Part shown: positions 35,685 to 46,561 of the stretch, in pieces
Layout of the letters: each line of letters begins with the position of its first letter
How positions within the stretch are numbered: the first letter of the stretch is position 1
Origin: Henckelia pumila
Taxonomy: Eukaryota > Streptophyta > Magnoliopsida > Lamiales > Gesneriaceae
NCBI RefSeq assembly: GCF_033568475.1
Contig: NW_027331831.1
Span: 12,834,001 to 12,898,000 of the forward strand
Direction of reading: 5' to 3'
DNA: 64,000 nucleotides
The notes under the pieces: model-generated
Databases searched by the model: none
What the model was told of the DNA's origin: nothing
The model's input: only the letters and a program-made list of their open reading frames with translations
Program-made: the position numbers and the translations under genes

Positions 35685-37855
35685 CTTTTTATTGGATTTC
35701 TTGGCCACTACTCCACCTCCCCTTTCGCCCAACCAGTGATCGGAAAATGTATTCCATGGATAGGATAACATGCTTGGTTCTTTCCTATATATAGAGACCC
35801 TTCACATGCCTCATTTGATCAGTTTTTCTTCAGATTTTCTTGATGATTAGTGGTCTAGAGTGTCAAGATGAAGAGGTGTGAGAATTTTGTGCTAAACGGT
35901 TGAAAAAGAGGGAAATTACTCACTTATACCCCAAGAACACGTTCCAAAATTCTCAAAAAATTATACAAGATACTTAGGCTGTCCAGTAAAATAGTTGTGA
36001 AGGAGGTGTCATAAAAATATCAACCGATTCTCTGTTAAAATTCATAAACTACCGCTGTTCGGGAAGGAAAAACAGTGCTCAAAAACCATTTGCAGATACT
36101 GTTTTCACCCTCATTTTTCATACCGTTACTCACAGTATTTGAACCTAGTCTAAACATGAAAGTTGCTCCAAATTTACCCAAGTTTGCAAAAGTACCGACG
36201 GTTTTCCGGGAATGACGTCTGAACAGTATTTTTTTCTTCAGTCTATTAGAGTAAAAGTCACAGTAAGTTATTCCAATTCTGGTACTGTTCGGTTAGGAAT
36301 TTGAGATAACTCATTAAATAGAAAATGTAGAAAATCATGAAACACATCTTCGGTAAAAGTTTGGGCCGCGTGTGGCGGCCGAAAACAGGCCACGCGCCGA
36401 CGGAAGTGGCGCGTGAAGTACACGCACCGGCAGAAAGCATTTTTCTAGTGGCCGTAGTTTTCTGCACTTTTTTTAGGCTTATATTTCGAGTTTCGTAATT
36501 TTTAGACAAGTACATGAATTGTTATGAATTTTCATAGGAATCCTTAAATCTATGAAACTTGATTTTTGATAGTGGCTGGACGCAAGGTTGAGGCTCGATT
36601 TTCTCATAGATGGAATCTGTTTCTAGTCTAGAGTTTAAAATCAAAGTTGTTCCCTGTACTGTCTAGTATACTATATTGGTGGCCTATGACCGGAATAGTT
36701 GCCGGAAGCAGCCTTTTTCTGGTGGTCAATATACCTAGAAAATCAGTTCTGAAAAAGTTGATTTGGTCAAATATCAACTTGGAGTTTTGACATACTTTGA
36801 ATACAAAAATTGTAGATATTTTTGAGTTATACCTACTGTAAAAATTTCAGAATTTTTGGATCTACTTTCAGATTATTATAAATTTTCTTATGAATTATCA
36901 AAATGTTCCTCCCTTGTTTGAGTAGCAAATTTTTGATTATAAACTAGTCTAGCATCCGGTAGTATTACTAACATATGAAATATCCTAAAATTATAGGAAT
37001 TTGAAGTTATCTAATGATTCGGATTGTAAGTATTGAGGTGAGGTTTTCATTACTTAAGGAATTATTATCTTTATACAGCCCTTTGGCATTCGGCCTGGAA
37101 ATTATAATATGATATTATCCTAACTATTGTTCATCTTATTTTGTTGATTTGATATTCTTATACCCGATTTTCATAATTATTTAAATATCGTCTTGGTTTA
37201 TCATCAAACGAATGATGGAATGATCGAAAGATCAAATGATTGAATGAATGAACGAATGAATGTTATCCAAAGAGAGAACCCTGGACAACGGACTTCGGTC
37301 TGGATATTGAGTCCAATGAACAACGGGTATACTTGTTCACTTTGACTCACCCTCATTATCATTACTGGAATGATTGCCACTAAACTATTGATTTCGTATC
37401 CGTCTATTTAAGTTTATTATCCTGATTTTACTATTATTACAAAGAAATATATTATCCAATAAATAATCATTTATTCTCACTAAGTCCTTAAAGACTTAAC
37501 CTCCTTATTTTTTTTTATCTATTGTAATTTTCAGAGCCAGGGTTTCCAGATATGGATAATGAAAAAAATGGCAGTGAATGAACCATCTTTGCCTCGAATA
37601 ATGTTCTCGATTTATGTAGTCTCTATCATGCTCATTAGAGTCTGTATGCCTAGTAAAATAAAGAAATGTCTTTATTTTTCATGTACTGCTACTTGTCTAA
37701 AAATCAGTCTTATTGTATTAAAAGAACCTTATTGATATCTTATTATTAAATCTTTATTTCACTTCCGCACACATTATTTGTTTAAATGATCTGGTAATAC
37801 CTACGACACTTTAATTAGGGACTTTTAATTTCCACATAGAGTGTTGTTAGGGAAT
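35510..37855 (+). repeat. Gypsy long terminal repeat (about 2.35 kb)
   Basis: It starts TGTAATGCCC directly after a purine tract (aagaagggaagat), as expected for a 3' LTR. A tatatatagaga word at about 35789 could be the promoter TATA. The right end is not a clean CA: ttagggaatg is followed at once by tggtatctaacaaagg. The latter resembles a degenerate tRNA-Met primer-binding site and leader, which normally follow a 5' LTR. A 40-bp (AT)n microsatellite lies at about 35645-35685. Confidence 0.65.
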
Positions 37856-37897
37856 GTGGTATCTAACAAAGGTTAGACTTCAAGTCAGGTGCCACAG

Positions 37898-38193
37898 TAG
37901 TGATAACATAATCAAATTTCAAATTTTTTTACAGAAAATTTACATCGTCAAATATAGCATTTAAAAAAATTTCACACGGATATATATGAACACAAAAAAA
38001 TAACTAAAGTTAAAAATTAGTGAAAATATCTGATCAAATCTTAAATTTTTAACTAAAGATTGGTAAATCATAGTATATAGTATTTATAAAAAAAATTCAA
38101 ATATATATGTACAAAAAATAACTGAAATTAAAATTTAAAATTAATAATAAAATCCGATAAAATTTAATTTTGAACGAAAATTTGTATATCATC
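37898..38193. repeat. Helitron 2 internal tandem repeats, block B
   Basis: Continuation of the tandem units seen at 30752-31029, with tgataacataatcaaatttc and aataactaaagttaaaaattag phrases. It is bounded on the left by the Gypsy leader and on the right by the Copia LTR. Its last five bases (tcatc, 38189-38193) are the left copy of the Copia target duplication. Confidence 0.75.
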
Positions 38194-38407
38194 TGTTGAA
38201 GATCTTATTAATAATATAGGAGATATTCTTTATATTTTATATTGTACAGTTTCCTTATAAAGTAATTAAAATAGAAAATAATTACTAGACTAATCTATTA
38301 GTGATTTATTTACCTTTGTTATTAACTTTGTATCGTGTATATAAGCTGTATCAATTTCAGATTTAATGTAAGCAAGATATTTCTTTTCTCCAATTATTCT
38401 TGTTTCA
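38194..38407 (+). repeat. Copia 5' LTR
   Basis: 214 bp, TG...CA, with atcgtgtatataagc near 38332-38346 as a probable TATA region. The PBS TGGTATCAAAGCT begins at 38408. Confidence 0.85.
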
Positions 38408-38424
38408 TGGTATCAAAGCTAGAA

Positions 38425-39465
38425 ATGACTGACATGCGCTATGTTTGGTGACTTGACACAACTATAACCCTCTGCCCCTGAAAGATAATAAAGTCAATCT
38501 CTCTTCTCAGCAATTCCAATCATCTTCCCCGAAGAACGGTCCTGAAATTTGCAATGAGAAAAAAAAAAGTCACAATACAGTTCATGTCCTCAATGAGCTT
38601 ACTTACCGACACAAAATTGTATGTCAATTTGGACACAAACAACACTGATTTCAGTTTCATATTTGATACATGAACTGTGCCCAATCCTACAGCAGGGTCT
38701 TTGAATGTGGATTTTCAGCCCTTGTTGATGGCTTATTTTGGTTGAGTATTTGGCGCAACATATTCATCTCTTCATTTGAGAATTCAAAACTAGTGGCTGA
38801 CTGGCTGTACTTGAATTGAGTCAGCCACATGCGCTGATTTATATTGCCTTATTTGCTTCATTGGTTTCCAATTGGGAGGCTTGCCATGTAATTCCCAACA
38901 ATGTTCACGGGTAAGATTTTGTCGGTGGCAGTAGTCACATCATGTTTGCTCATTTTTCTGTGACCTGCGAATTCCATCCTTTTTGCTCACTACCAAGGCT
39001 GAGCCACGAGAATCTAATGATAGAACATCTTGTCGAGATGGATTCATCATGACTCTTATTTTACTTTTCGCTCGTCTCACCTCCGTAAAAGATTCCCTTA
39101 GAGATGGGAAAGGCTTTGTCCCAAGTAGTCTTCAACGCACCTCATCCAAATCAGGGTTCAATCTCTGTAAAAAAAAATCAAAAGTGCGCTTTTTTTCAAG
39201 CACCTTCTTATATTTTTCAGCATCTATGGAACATTCCCAGCCCATCTCGTAAAATAGATCAATATCCTGCCATAATTCCAACAAGGATTTGAAATATTCA
39301 GTCACATTGCAGCTTCTTTGTCTGGTGTTTCAGATCTTAGAACGAATCTCAAAACACTGAGATGTATTTTCTAAATTCGAGTAGATTTCTTGGATTGCTT
39401 CCCAACTCTCCTTTGTTGTCTTATAGAACAGACATGTTCGACCAATATTTGGCTCCATAGAATTG
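38425..39465 (-). pseudogene. Copia gag to GAG-pre-integrase, in inverted orientation
   Basis: Minus-strand reading from about 39460 downward gives NSMEPNIGRTCLFYKTTKESW, SQCFEIRSK, VTEYFKSLLELWQDIDLFYE and KPFPSLRESFTEVRRAKS. It then gives the zinc-knuckle region CDYCHRQNLTREHCWELHGKP (about 38880-38955, with the usual His replaced) and finally VSVSKLIEDMNCIV with SGKMIG near 38480-38600. These are successive parts of a Copia gag and the pre-integrase domain, interrupted by stops. The order is correct on the minus strand, opposite to the LTRs, PBS and RT of the same element. Confidence 0.8.
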
Positions 39466-41700
39466 ACCTATTGTGGGGATCCAATACTCACATCCACTTA
39501 TTTGATTAATAGTCTACCCTCCAAAACACTACAGTTTAAAACCCCATTGATTGTCCTCGGTAATTGCTTTCCAGATGTCAATCTCTTCATCTCTTTATCT
39601 CCAAATATCTTTGGGTGCACCGTATTTGTTCACAACAAAAAACCAAATCGAAGTAAACTTGATACCAAGGCCTTTAAATGTGTATTTGTGGGATATTCTC
39701 CTATTCAAAAGGGATACAAATGTTACTCTCATTTATTAAAGAAGTTTTTCTGTCTATAGATGTGACTTTTTTTGAAAATGTATTCTTCTATTTTGACACT
39801 AGTTCGCATGGGGGAAATATTAATCAAGAAAGTACTTGGGATATTACCGTGTCTCTCCCTATATCACTAGAGGGCTGTCATCAAATGAATTCAGCTTACA
39901 TTGATTCATCCTCACCTAAAAATTCAGTTCCTACACATGTTTCTAATCACACTCAGGTTTATGAATGAAGTAAAGAAGTACAAGAGGAGATGATTGCTAA
40001 GAAACCCCTTCAAACTTACTCTCGAAGGCCAAAAACTTCTCAGCAAGACCAATCGTCGACCCAAGAATTGGAACCTGGTATGAGTCGTGATCTGGAACTA
40101 CCAATTGCACTAATGAAAGGGGGTAAGAACTTGTACTCAACATCCCATTCTTCTAACATGTACAAAGTTGTCTCCTAGCTTCAAAGCATTTACAGCAAAG
40201 ATTGATCATGTGCATATTCACAAGAATATCAATGATGCTTTGAAGGATGAAAAATGGACAGAATCACAAAAGCTGTATAGGAAAAAATGAAAGCTTTGTA
40301 CGAAAATGGGACTTAGGAGATTGTGGATCTACCAAAAGATAAGAAAATGGTTGGAAGTAAATGGATTTTCACCGTTAAGTACAAAGCTAATGGAGAGGTT
40401 GAAAGATATAAAGCTCGTTTGGTGGCACAAGGGTTTACACAGACATGTGGCATTGACTATGAAAATATATTTGCACCTATGGCAAAGTTCAATTCGATAC
40501 GTGCTCTCTTGTTTCTTGATGCAAATATGGGAATTGCACCAACTTGATGTAAAAAAATGTCTTTTTGAATGGTAACCTTGATGAAGAAGTGTGTATGAAA
40601 CTTCCTCCTGGATTTGAGTCCGAGAGTGAGCAAGGAAAAGTTTGCAAACTGAAGAAATCACTATATGGGCTAAACAATCTCCTCGTGCTTGGTTTACTAG
40701 ATTTAGCTCTACTTTCATTCGGTTAGGATACGCTCAAGGAAAGGCTGATCATACCGTCTTTGTTAAAGAAGGAGAAGTTGGAAGAAAAGCCATCCTTATT
40801 GTGTATGTGGATGATATACTGATTACAGACAATAATTCTGTTGAGATTAATAGACTCAAGAAACATTTAAAAGATGAATATGAGGTTAAAGATTTGGGAC
40901 CCTTGAAATATTTTCTCGGTATGAATATAGCTAGAAGTAAAAAGGGTACTTTTATTTCTCAAAGAAAATACACTTTTGACTTGCTAAGCGAAATTAGGAA
41001 ATTGGGTTGTAAGCCTGCAGGAACTACTCTAGAATAAAATTGGAAGAGCAGGACTAAGGATGACAAACCCTACACAGACATTGGAAGATATCAACGTTTG
41101 GTTGGTAAATTGATCTATGTATCCCTCACACGACTTGATATTGCATATGCCGTGAGTGTGGTGAGTCGATACATGCATTCACCTGCTCAGAGACATCTAG
41201 AGGCAGTAGACCACATTTTGGGATATCTAAAAGGAACTCCAGACAGAGGATTAATGCTCTCAAAAGGCAACAATAGAAGTATATATTGAAGGATATGTCG
41301 ATGTGGATAGGGCTGGGAGCGAAGATTGTAAATCAACTTCTGGGTTCTGCTCCAAATTGTGGGGAAATTTGATTACATGGAGAAGCAAAAAACAAACCGT
41401 TGTAGCCGAAAGTAGTGCAGAAGCTGAATATTGAGCTATTACACAGGATATGTGTGAAGTTATTTGGTTATAAAATTTGGTGCAAGATTTGAAGATTATT
41501 GTTGACACACTATCAAGTTGTATAGTGATAGTAAATTTGCTATTAGCATTGTGAATAATCCAGTACAACATGATCGAATGAAACATGTGAGGATAGACCA
41601 AAGTTTTATCAAGAAAGAATTAGAAGAAGGGGGAATCAAGTTGTGTTATATCTCCAGTCATGCACAAGAAGCTGACATATTAACAAGAGTCTAGCCAAGT
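39466..41700 (+). pseudogene. Copia integrase tail, reverse transcriptase and RNase H
   Basis: Integrase C-terminal sequence (TSTYLINSLPSK, FGCTVFVHNKKPNRSKLD, KCVFVGYSPIQKGYKCY) begins near 39480. RT follows with VGSKWIFTVKYKANGEVERY and KARLVAQGFTQ near 40350-40440, and the catalytic VYVDDILITD near 40805. GPLKYFLGMNIARSKKG comes next, then SRYMHSPAQRHLEAV. RNase H is recognised by STSGFCSKLWGNLITWRSKKQ and the AESSAEAEY block near 41400, with ISSHAQEADILT near 41655. Frameshifts and stops interrupt it (around 40270, 40555, 41035 and 41290). The catalytic YVDD is intact, but the gene as a whole is dead. Confidence 0.9.
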
Positions 41701-41752
41701 CAAGTCGTGAAAGTCTTCTTAGCAAGCTTGGAATGCGAAACATTTATTCCTA

Positions 41753-41973
41753 GGGGTGGGTTTTCGGTATACCGTACCAAAAAATACCGATATGAAAAAA
41801 TTCTTACCGGTACCGATAACGTAATTCTAAAATTTTGGTATGGAAAAATTCATACTGATACCGTAAAGATACCAAAAAAAATTCGGTATATCGAAAAAAT
41901 GTTTGTATATCGAAAAAATTTCGGTACGAAATCCCGATAATTCGATATTTTGTTATGGTATCTCAGCCCTCTC
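41753..41973. mobile_element. hAT-type MITE inside the Copia element
   Basis: An 8-base direct repeat tattccta flanks it (41745-41752 and 41974-41981). The left end is ggggtgggttttcggtat and the right end ggtatctcagccctct, imperfectly inverted. The interior is a dense series of cggtat/ataccg words forming further inverted repeats. About 220 bp with no coding capacity. It lies between the RNase H remnant and the 3' LTR. Confidence 0.65.
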
Positions 41974-41994
41974 TATTCCTAAGCTTGAGAGAAA

Positions 41995-42208
41995 TGTTAA
42001 AGATCTTATTAATAATATAGGAGACATTATTTATATTTTATATTGCACGGTTTCTTTATAAAGTAATTAGAATAGGAAATAATTACTAGACTAATCAATT
42101 AGTGATTTATTTACCTTTGTTATTAACTTTGTATCGTGTATATAGGTTGTATCAATTTCAGAAATAATGCAAGCAAGATATTTCTTTTCTCCAATTATTT
42201 TTGTTTCA
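41995..42208 (+). repeat. Copia 3' LTR
   Basis: 214 bp, starting TGTTAAAGATC and ending TTGTTTCA. It differs from the 5' LTR at about a dozen or so scattered positions on inspection. Followed by the tcatc target duplication. Confidence 0.85.
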
Positions 42209-42213
42209 TCATC

Positions 42214-42860
42214 ATTTATGAATATATATATATATATATATATGTATATGTATATATATATGGATAGAAAAAAATATCTGAAATTAAAGAGTAATTAACA
42301 ACCGATCAAATTTAAAATTTTCAACCAAAATTTGGCATATTATTATAAATATAATTATGGAAATGAATTATATATATATGGACAAAAAATATCTAAAATT
42401 GAAAAATAATGATAACGTTTTATCAAATTTTGAATCAAAATTTGATATATTAGTCTGTCAAATTTTAAATTTTGAACCGAATATTAAAAATTATAGAGAT
42501 ATACATTTTATGGAAATGATCATAGTGTATGCAAACAAAATATTAGCTGAAACTAAAAAATAATGATAAAATCTGGCAAAATTTTGAACCGAAAAAAATG
42601 TTACATTATCATATATAGCATTTTTCGAAATGTTAACACATATATGAACACAAAAATTAATTGAAATTTAAAAAGTGATAACACAATATCAAGTTTCAAT
42701 TTTAGACCGAAAATTGATACATTATCATATAAAACGTTTATAGAAAATTCATATGGATATGGACACAAAAAACTGAAATTTAAAAATAGTGATGACATCC
42801 AATCAATTTTCAAATTTGAAACTAAAGTTGGAACGTTATCTAAATATATTATCAATCACC
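42214..42860. repeat. Helitron 2 internal tandem repeats, block C
   Basis: At least four more units of the Helitron repeat, with phrases such as gataacgtttt-atcaaatttt, ttgatatatta and atggaaat-atat-gaacacaaaaa. It includes an (AT)n tract near 42224-42262. The right edge grades into the Helitron 5' terminal region. Confidence 0.7.
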
Positions 42861-42980
42861 ATCATTTCTTTTTTTTAGTAACTTGATTTTGGCGAAAATT
42901 TACTAAAAATAGCAGACAACTCTGCTTTTTATATATAGATATGATGATAATTAGATGAAATAAACATACAAATTAATTAA

Positions 42981-43594
42981 GAGAGTGTTTGTCTAATATT
43001 ATTAAAAAAAGTTTATAAGCTCCTAGAGCTTAAAAGCTGTTTTACGAGCTTATAAGCTGTAAGAACTTATTTTTAAAATAATTTGTTAAAGTGTTTGGGT
43101 AACTTATTTTAATTTTAAACAACTTAAAGATGTTGATATGTTTGGTATTATAAAATTTTTTTATTGTCAAAATTATCAAAAAAAGTATAATTATATGAAA
43201 ATAATGTTTCGAGTTATACATATACGAAAATAGTTTTAGAATAAACTTATATTAAAAAATAAAATTGTTTTAATATTTTACTTTAGAAAAATTTATGTGA
43301 TTTGTAATTTTTTTAAAAAACAATATTTAATATTTAATGGGTGGAGGATATGATGGAGATTTATGAAAATATTTAAAGATATTTTAGAGAGATAGAATAT
43401 TAAAATAAGATCTTTTTGAAAAAAGTACCTCCCCTTATTTTTTTAAAAACAAATTATAAGCTGTCAAACAACTTATTTTGACAGCTTATAAGTTGTTTTT
43501 AAAAAAATTTACCAAACACAATTTCAGAGCTTAAAAGCTCTAAAACAGATTATAAGCTATTTGAAAGAGCTTTTAAGCTCTGCCTAACACCGTC
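42981..43594. mobile_element. Tourist-like MITE, copy 1 of a tandem pair
   Basis: It begins gagagtgtttg and ends with the inverse-like cctaacaccgtc. Long subterminal inverted repeats are built of gcttataagctc and gagcttaaaagctc words. It is flanked by TAA at 42978-42980 and 43595-43597, the 3-bp duplication of PIF/Harbinger MITEs. It has no coding capacity. Confidence 0.65.
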
Positions 43595-43597
43595 TAA

Positions 43598-44223
43598 GAG
43601 AGTGTTTGGTTAAGCTTATTAAAAAGAGCTTATAAGCTCCTAGTGCTTAAAAACTGTTTTACGAGCTTATAAGCTATTAAAACTTATTTTAAAAATAAGC
43701 TGTTAAAGTGTTTGGGTAAACTTATTTTAAACAATTTAAAGATATTGATATGTTTGGAATTATAAGATCTTTTTATTTTCAAAATTACCAAAAAAGTATA
43801 ATTTTATGAAAATAAAATTTTGAGTTATACACGTACGAAAATAGTTTTAAAATAAACATATATTAAAAAATAAAATTGTTTTAATATTTTACTTTAGAAA
43901 AATTCATGTAATTTGTAATTTTTTTAAAAAATAATATTTAATATTTAATGGGTGGATGATATGATGGAGATTTATGAAAATATTCAAGGATATTTTAGAG
44001 AGATAAAATATTAAAATAAAATCTTTTTAAAAAAATTACCTTCCCCCTTACTTTTAAAAACAGCTTATAAGCTGTCAAACAACTTATTTTGACAGCTTAT
44101 ACTTATTTTGACAGCTTATAAGCTGTTTTTAAAAATTTTTGCCAAACAAAATTTGAGAGCTTAAAAGCTCTAAAATAGCTTATAAGCTGTTTGCAAAGCT
44201 TTTATGCTCTCACAAACACCTTC
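43598..44223. mobile_element. Tourist-like MITE, copy 2 of a tandem pair
   Basis: Same orientation and about 90 percent alike to copy 1 by eye: gagagtgtttgg ... cacaaacaccttc. It shares TAA at 43595-43597 with copy 1 and has TAA at 44224-44226 on its right. It has a small internal duplication (attttgacagcttata twice near 44085-44120) absent from copy 1. Confidence 0.65.
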
Positions 44224-44226
44224 TAA

Positions 44227-46080
44227 ATATATTTTACTGTACTTATTTTAAATTTTTACTATAACTAGTTTATTTTTTCATCAGAAATTTTGAAATCTGT
44301 GAAAAAGTTTATAAATATATATATAAATTTTTTTAAAAATAAATCAACGAAAATATATGAAAATATGTTACAAATCTATATCTATCAAATTCACGTAAAT
44401 CTATTATTTTAAAAAGTCAATAAATTTCTGCAATGTATACACACTTATAAGATTTGATTGATTGACTTATGTTATATACCAAACCGCCCAGATTGGCTCA
44501 TTGCCTCTCCATTCTCCAATAATCTGATTTTATTGATGCTGACATAGGTAGTGCTCATATGCTTTGTCAACGGACAATTTTTTTCTCCATGTGGTTTTCT
44601 TTATTTTAAACCGTCTGGATTTGGCTCATTGTCTCTTCAATAATCTGATTTTGTCAATGCTGACATATAGTTATAGGCAATTCAAATGCCAGAATTAACA
44701 ACCATTTTTTCTATGTAAGATATTCACGTGAACATCTAATATGCAAAAAACTGAATGTTACATTTATTTTCGGGCATTATTCGAGTGCTCGAATGATAGG
44801 ATCGATCAAACCCATAATCTTTGAAATTTTGATATACATCATTGTAGCTTTACATTGGCTCATTTCCTCTCTCGCCCCTTGTAGGAACGAGGATCCGCAT
44901 GCGAGGAAGTGTTGGGCCCCGTGCAAAAACCCTTCGCACGGTGAAGCCCACCGAGCAAATTTTTTTTAAAAAAAATTAAAAAGAAGGGTTGAGATGATCA
45001 AATGGTTAAAATCAATGGTCAAATCATCTCAACAACCATTATTTTAATTTTCAAAATGAATTTTTTTATTTTAAAATTAAATAAATTGTAAAAATAATTT
45101 AAAAATTAATAATAAATAATATAAAATTATGTGAGTTTTATGTTTTTTTTCTGTTTATTTTTTTATATAACATAAAATGATTTTTATGTGTTTTTTTTAT
45201 TTATGTGTGTTTTTTTGTTGATTTGGTCGTTGTAGATCAACTGTCAATATAATTTTAGCCTTCAAATTTTTCTAAAAAATAGAAAAATCATTTTAATTTT
45301 TTTTTAAAAAAATTGCATAAAAATCTCCAACGGCTAAGAAAAACATTTTAATTTTTTTTAATTATGTTTTTAAAGTTATATGTAAGCTTTTAAAATTTAA
45401 TTATGTGTAATATTAAAAATTTTCAATATGTAATTTTATTTTGTGTTTAATTAACCATATATTTAATGAAATAAAATTAATATTTCAACATCCTCTCTAC
45501 AACACCATCTCACCCTCGCAAAACCAATAAATGAAGTTATCATCGCTGACATCATCATGCAACAAAGTTACCAACTTTATCACTTCAATGTCCTTACACC
45601 ATTTGAACATGCTCTAAACAACCTAGTGTTCTTGAGCTTTTCGAGTCAACAAGAAATATATTTGATATATATTAGAAATTGTTGAATTTAAGCCAAGCTC
45701 GAACATTTTCGAACATTTTTTAGCCAAATTCAAGCTCACGTTATCTTATTCGATAATTCAAATATTTCAAGCATTATGTCCGATAATAGTTCGAATAATT
45801 TGCAACCATGCTCTATTATTTCGAACCTAGCTGGCTAGCTCAAACTAAGACTCGAGCTGACACAGCGAAAAAACTATTCAAGTCTAGCTTGAACATACTT
45901 AGAGAAGCCTTTAAACTATTTGCAAACATGTTCCACATTGGCCGACCACATGAATCCTTCCATTTTATCGCCATTTTTACTGAAAGTTGCACAAAAAGAG
46001 AACAAAATCAAAATAGAGATAAGAGATTGGCTCCTGGTCGCCTCTACTAGTATACAAGAGAATTAAGTGAGGTCACGAAT
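44227..46080. other. Intergenic AT-rich DNA, no gene seen
   Basis: It holds an imperfect direct duplication of about 60 bp (44482-44548 and 44608-44668; shared words ttggctcattg and aataatctgatttt). There is also a short GC-rich palindrome-like patch near 44915-44940 (ccgtgc ... gcacgg). From about 44950 to 45480 the DNA is poly(A)/poly(T)-rich. I find no coding motif. The nearest gene, HRD1, ends at 46562. Confidence 0.4.
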
Positions 46081-46561
46081 ACAGATTCATCGTTAATGGA
46101 ACGCATCACTTGGCCCTGAATGTCTAGTTGGTGAGCATGAAAATGCAGAGATTACATCAGATTCAAGAAAAATTATTTGAAAAAGGAAAATGGGCAGCAG
46201 TTCGACATTCCCCAGTAGACTACAGAACAAAAGCTATGCATCCCGTTGGAAACTCGAAGAACCTGATCAATTCCACAGCAAAGGATGAAAAAGAACTGAA
46301 ATTGCTTATGCCAAGAGACCTGATACAAATGCACTCCTAAAACAATTTGGTATGTATCATGTTTGCAGGTTTTACAAAGGTTGTTTTCTAGGGGTACAAA
46401 ATTATATTGGATAGTGAGAGATTGGTACACAGTAATGGTACTTGGAAGTCCTGTCGATTTTCAAGGCATCCAATTATACAAATCCCGGATCATTATATTG
46501 TCGTCTCTGTATCTGCACACAACTTACCCTCCTTATAAAATATGTATGTGAGCAAGGTGTA
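46081..46561 (-). other. Likely 3' UTR and downstream flank of HRD1
   Basis: Directly downstream of the HRD1 stop codon on the minus strand. No coding signal in any frame. The exact poly(A) site cannot be set by eye. Confidence 0.35.

Larger units (their letters stand above)
31030..37897 (+). mobile_element. Ty3/Gypsy chromovirus (Tekay-like), apparently circularly permuted
   Basis: Sequence order is gag, protease, RT, RNase H, integrase, chromodomain tail, purine tract, one LTR (35510 to about 37855), then a PBS-like tggtatc stretch and leader. No LTR precedes gag: Helitron repeat sequence runs straight into gag coding at about 31030, and the same repeat resumes at about 37898. The element is inside Helitron 2. 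All ORFs are broken. See the separate entries for its parts. Confidence 0.75.
38194..42208 (+). mobile_element. Ty1/Copia element with paired 214-bp LTRs, TCATC duplication and an internal inversion
   Basis: LTRs at 38194-38407 and 41995-42208 are 214 bp each and near identical (TGTTgAAGATCTTATTAAT ... TTGTTTCA). The target duplication tcatc lies at 38189-38193 and 42209-42213. The 5' LTR is followed at once by a PBS, TGGTATCAAAGC. Inside, gag to GAG-pre-integrase sequence lies on the minus strand (about 38425-39465), whereas integrase C-terminal, RT and RNase H sequence lies on the plus strand (39466-41700). The integrase core is missing. The element is decayed but its target site is intact. 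Confidence 0.85.
29189..42939 (-). mobile_element. Helitron 2 (minus strand), non-autonomous, expanded by nested insertions
   Basis: On the minus strand the element starts 5'-TCTATATATAAAAAGCAGAG at 42939, preceded by A. It ends with hairpin CGTGC-ATC-GCACG (29202-29214), then GAGAAAATA and CTAG at 29189, followed by T. TC...CTAG between an A and a T is the Helitron insertion signature. Internal sequence is AT-rich tandem repeats plus insertions of a TRIM (with a hAT inside), a Gypsy element and a Copia element; without these only about 1.5-2 kb remains. No Rep/helicase is present. A small inverted repeat (AGCAGA...TCTGCT) lies just inside the 5' end. Confidence 0.7.

Noticed and set aside
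35645-35686. Long AT dinucleotide run
   Set aside because: Ordinary microsatellite; similar tracts at about 42224-42262 and 51333-51369. No function inferred.
38983-39252. Plus-strand open frame within the Copia element
   Set aside because: It is the antisense of the inverted gag segment, whose real reading is on the minus strand.
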